From Microcella putealis (lineage in GTDB: Bacteria; Actinomycetota; Actinomycetes; Actinomycetales; Microbacteriaceae): a stretch of DNA of 64,000 bases. Shown here piece after piece: positions 63,601 through 64,000 of the stretch. Position numbers and translations under genes: made by a program. Location: assembly GCF_004216575.1 (NCBI RefSeq), contig NZ_SGWW01000001.1:62001-126000 (forward strand). The letters are read 5' to 3'. The notes below the pieces were generated by a model. It made no database searches and was not told the DNA's origin. It saw nothing but the letters and a program-made list of their open reading frames with translations. Position 1 is the first letter of the stretch; every line of letters begins with the position of its first letter.

Positions 63601-64000
63601 GTGACCGCTGACACGCCCGCACGCCGCACACCGGCCGAGGAGCGTCTCTTTCACCTCGTGCTCGCGCTGATCGCGACCGACACCGGGCTCACAAAGAGCC
63701 AGATTCTATCGACGGTCGAGGGCTACGCTCAGCGCTACGTTGCGGGGGCCGACAACGCGAGTCTCGAGCGCCAGTTCGAGCGAGACAAAGACGACCTGCG
63801 CGATCTGGGCATCCCGCTGGAGACCATCGACCAGCTCGGCGCCGATGGTGACACGAAGTTGCAGCGCTACCGCGTCTCGCGCGATGCGTACCCGATGCCC
63901 GACGATGTTGCCTTCACCGCCGACGAGCTGGCGCTGCTGTCTCTTGCCGGCCAGGTCTGGCGCGAGGGTTCGCTGAGCGATGACTCACGTCGCGCGCTCA
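63601..64000 (+). CDS. pafB: WYL-domain transcriptional regulator PafB, N-terminal part (3' truncated)
   Basis: The first 133 codons are in the window; the frame is open to the edge. The N-terminal winged helix is visible (RLFHLVLALIATDTGLTKSQI near 15-35, then SLERQFERDKDDLRDLGIPLE near 53-73), followed by YPMPDDVAFTADELALLSLAGQVW. This is the N-terminus of PafB, which with PafC activates DNA damage genes in mycobacteria. GTG 63601 is supported by TAGGAT 7 nt upstream. The WYL domain lies beyond the window. Confidence 0.87.
   Translation, partial: MTADTPARRTPAEERLFHLVLALIATDTGLTKSQILSTVEGYAQRYVAGADNASLERQFERDKDDLRDLGIPLETIDQLGADGDTKLQRYRVSRDAYPMPDDVAFTADELALLSLAGQVWREGSLSDDSRRAL

Overview
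The window is a high-GC chromosome segment packed with intact housekeeping genes. The family members (OpcA, RbpA, DUF3099, DUF1206, DUF2834, Corynebacterium-type GlgA, ImuA'/ImuB/DnaE2, PafB), the abundant GTG starts and the gene order point to an actinomycete. The chains rbpA-pgl-opcA-zwf-pgi-tal-tkt-ctaB/ctaA-suf and M20 peptidase-uppP-PAC2-HAD-trmI-FKBP-pafB fit Microbacteriaceae best. That placement is inferred from memory of gene order, not from a database search. I see no insertion sequence, prophage, CRISPR array or rRNA, and no gene-free stretch longer than 300 bases.

Layout. 1-8.5 kb: the end of rbpA, then a minus-strand pentose-phosphate operon (tkt, tal, pgi, zwf, opcA, pgl). 8.7-10.7 kb: haem O/A synthesis (ctaB, ctaA), convergent. 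10.9-15.0 kb: the SUF iron-sulfur operon sufB-sufD-Rieske ferredoxin-sufC-sufT, without sufS or sufU. 15-21 kb: a hydrolase, bioY, an ABC-F ATPase, a SURF1 cluster, fabG and serB. 21-29.4 kb: storage glucan genes (glgC/glgA divergent, treS), an orphan ABC ATPase, rpmE2, an exonuclease, a hydrolase and a glycosyltransferase. 29.4-32.9 kb: a lipoprotein, YbaK, a histidine phosphatase, a sirtuin and an RNA methyltransferase. 32.9-41.6 kb: a galactoside operon (GH42 beta-galactosidase, MalF/MalG-type permeases, binding protein, GH36 alpha-galactosidase) with a divergent LacI regulator and two visible operators. 41.6-54.6 kb: mostly DNA damage tolerance (dinB, a helicase, then imuA'-imuB-dnaE2 with a perfect LexA-type box). 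54.6-57.5 kb: an ECF sigma factor with a membrane partner, a HAD phosphatase, a DUF2834 protein and tRNA-Leu(GAG). 57.6-64 kb: peptidase, uppP, PAC2, HAD, trmI, an FKBP lipoprotein and the start of pafB.

How it works together. The operons make NADPH and pentoses, haem A, Fe-S clusters and glycogen/trehalose, and one inducible operon imports and cleaves galactosides. Two regulatory features stand out. First, about fifteen genes carry a TANNNT hexamer 5-9 bases before the start codon, which suggests leaderless mRNAs are common. Second, sharp operators can be read directly: a TTGACA/TATTCT promoter overlapped by an 18-bp palindrome before the GH42 gene, and TCGAAC-N4-GTTCGA sitting on the likely imuA' start codon. 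The GH36 gene may start at an AUC codon.
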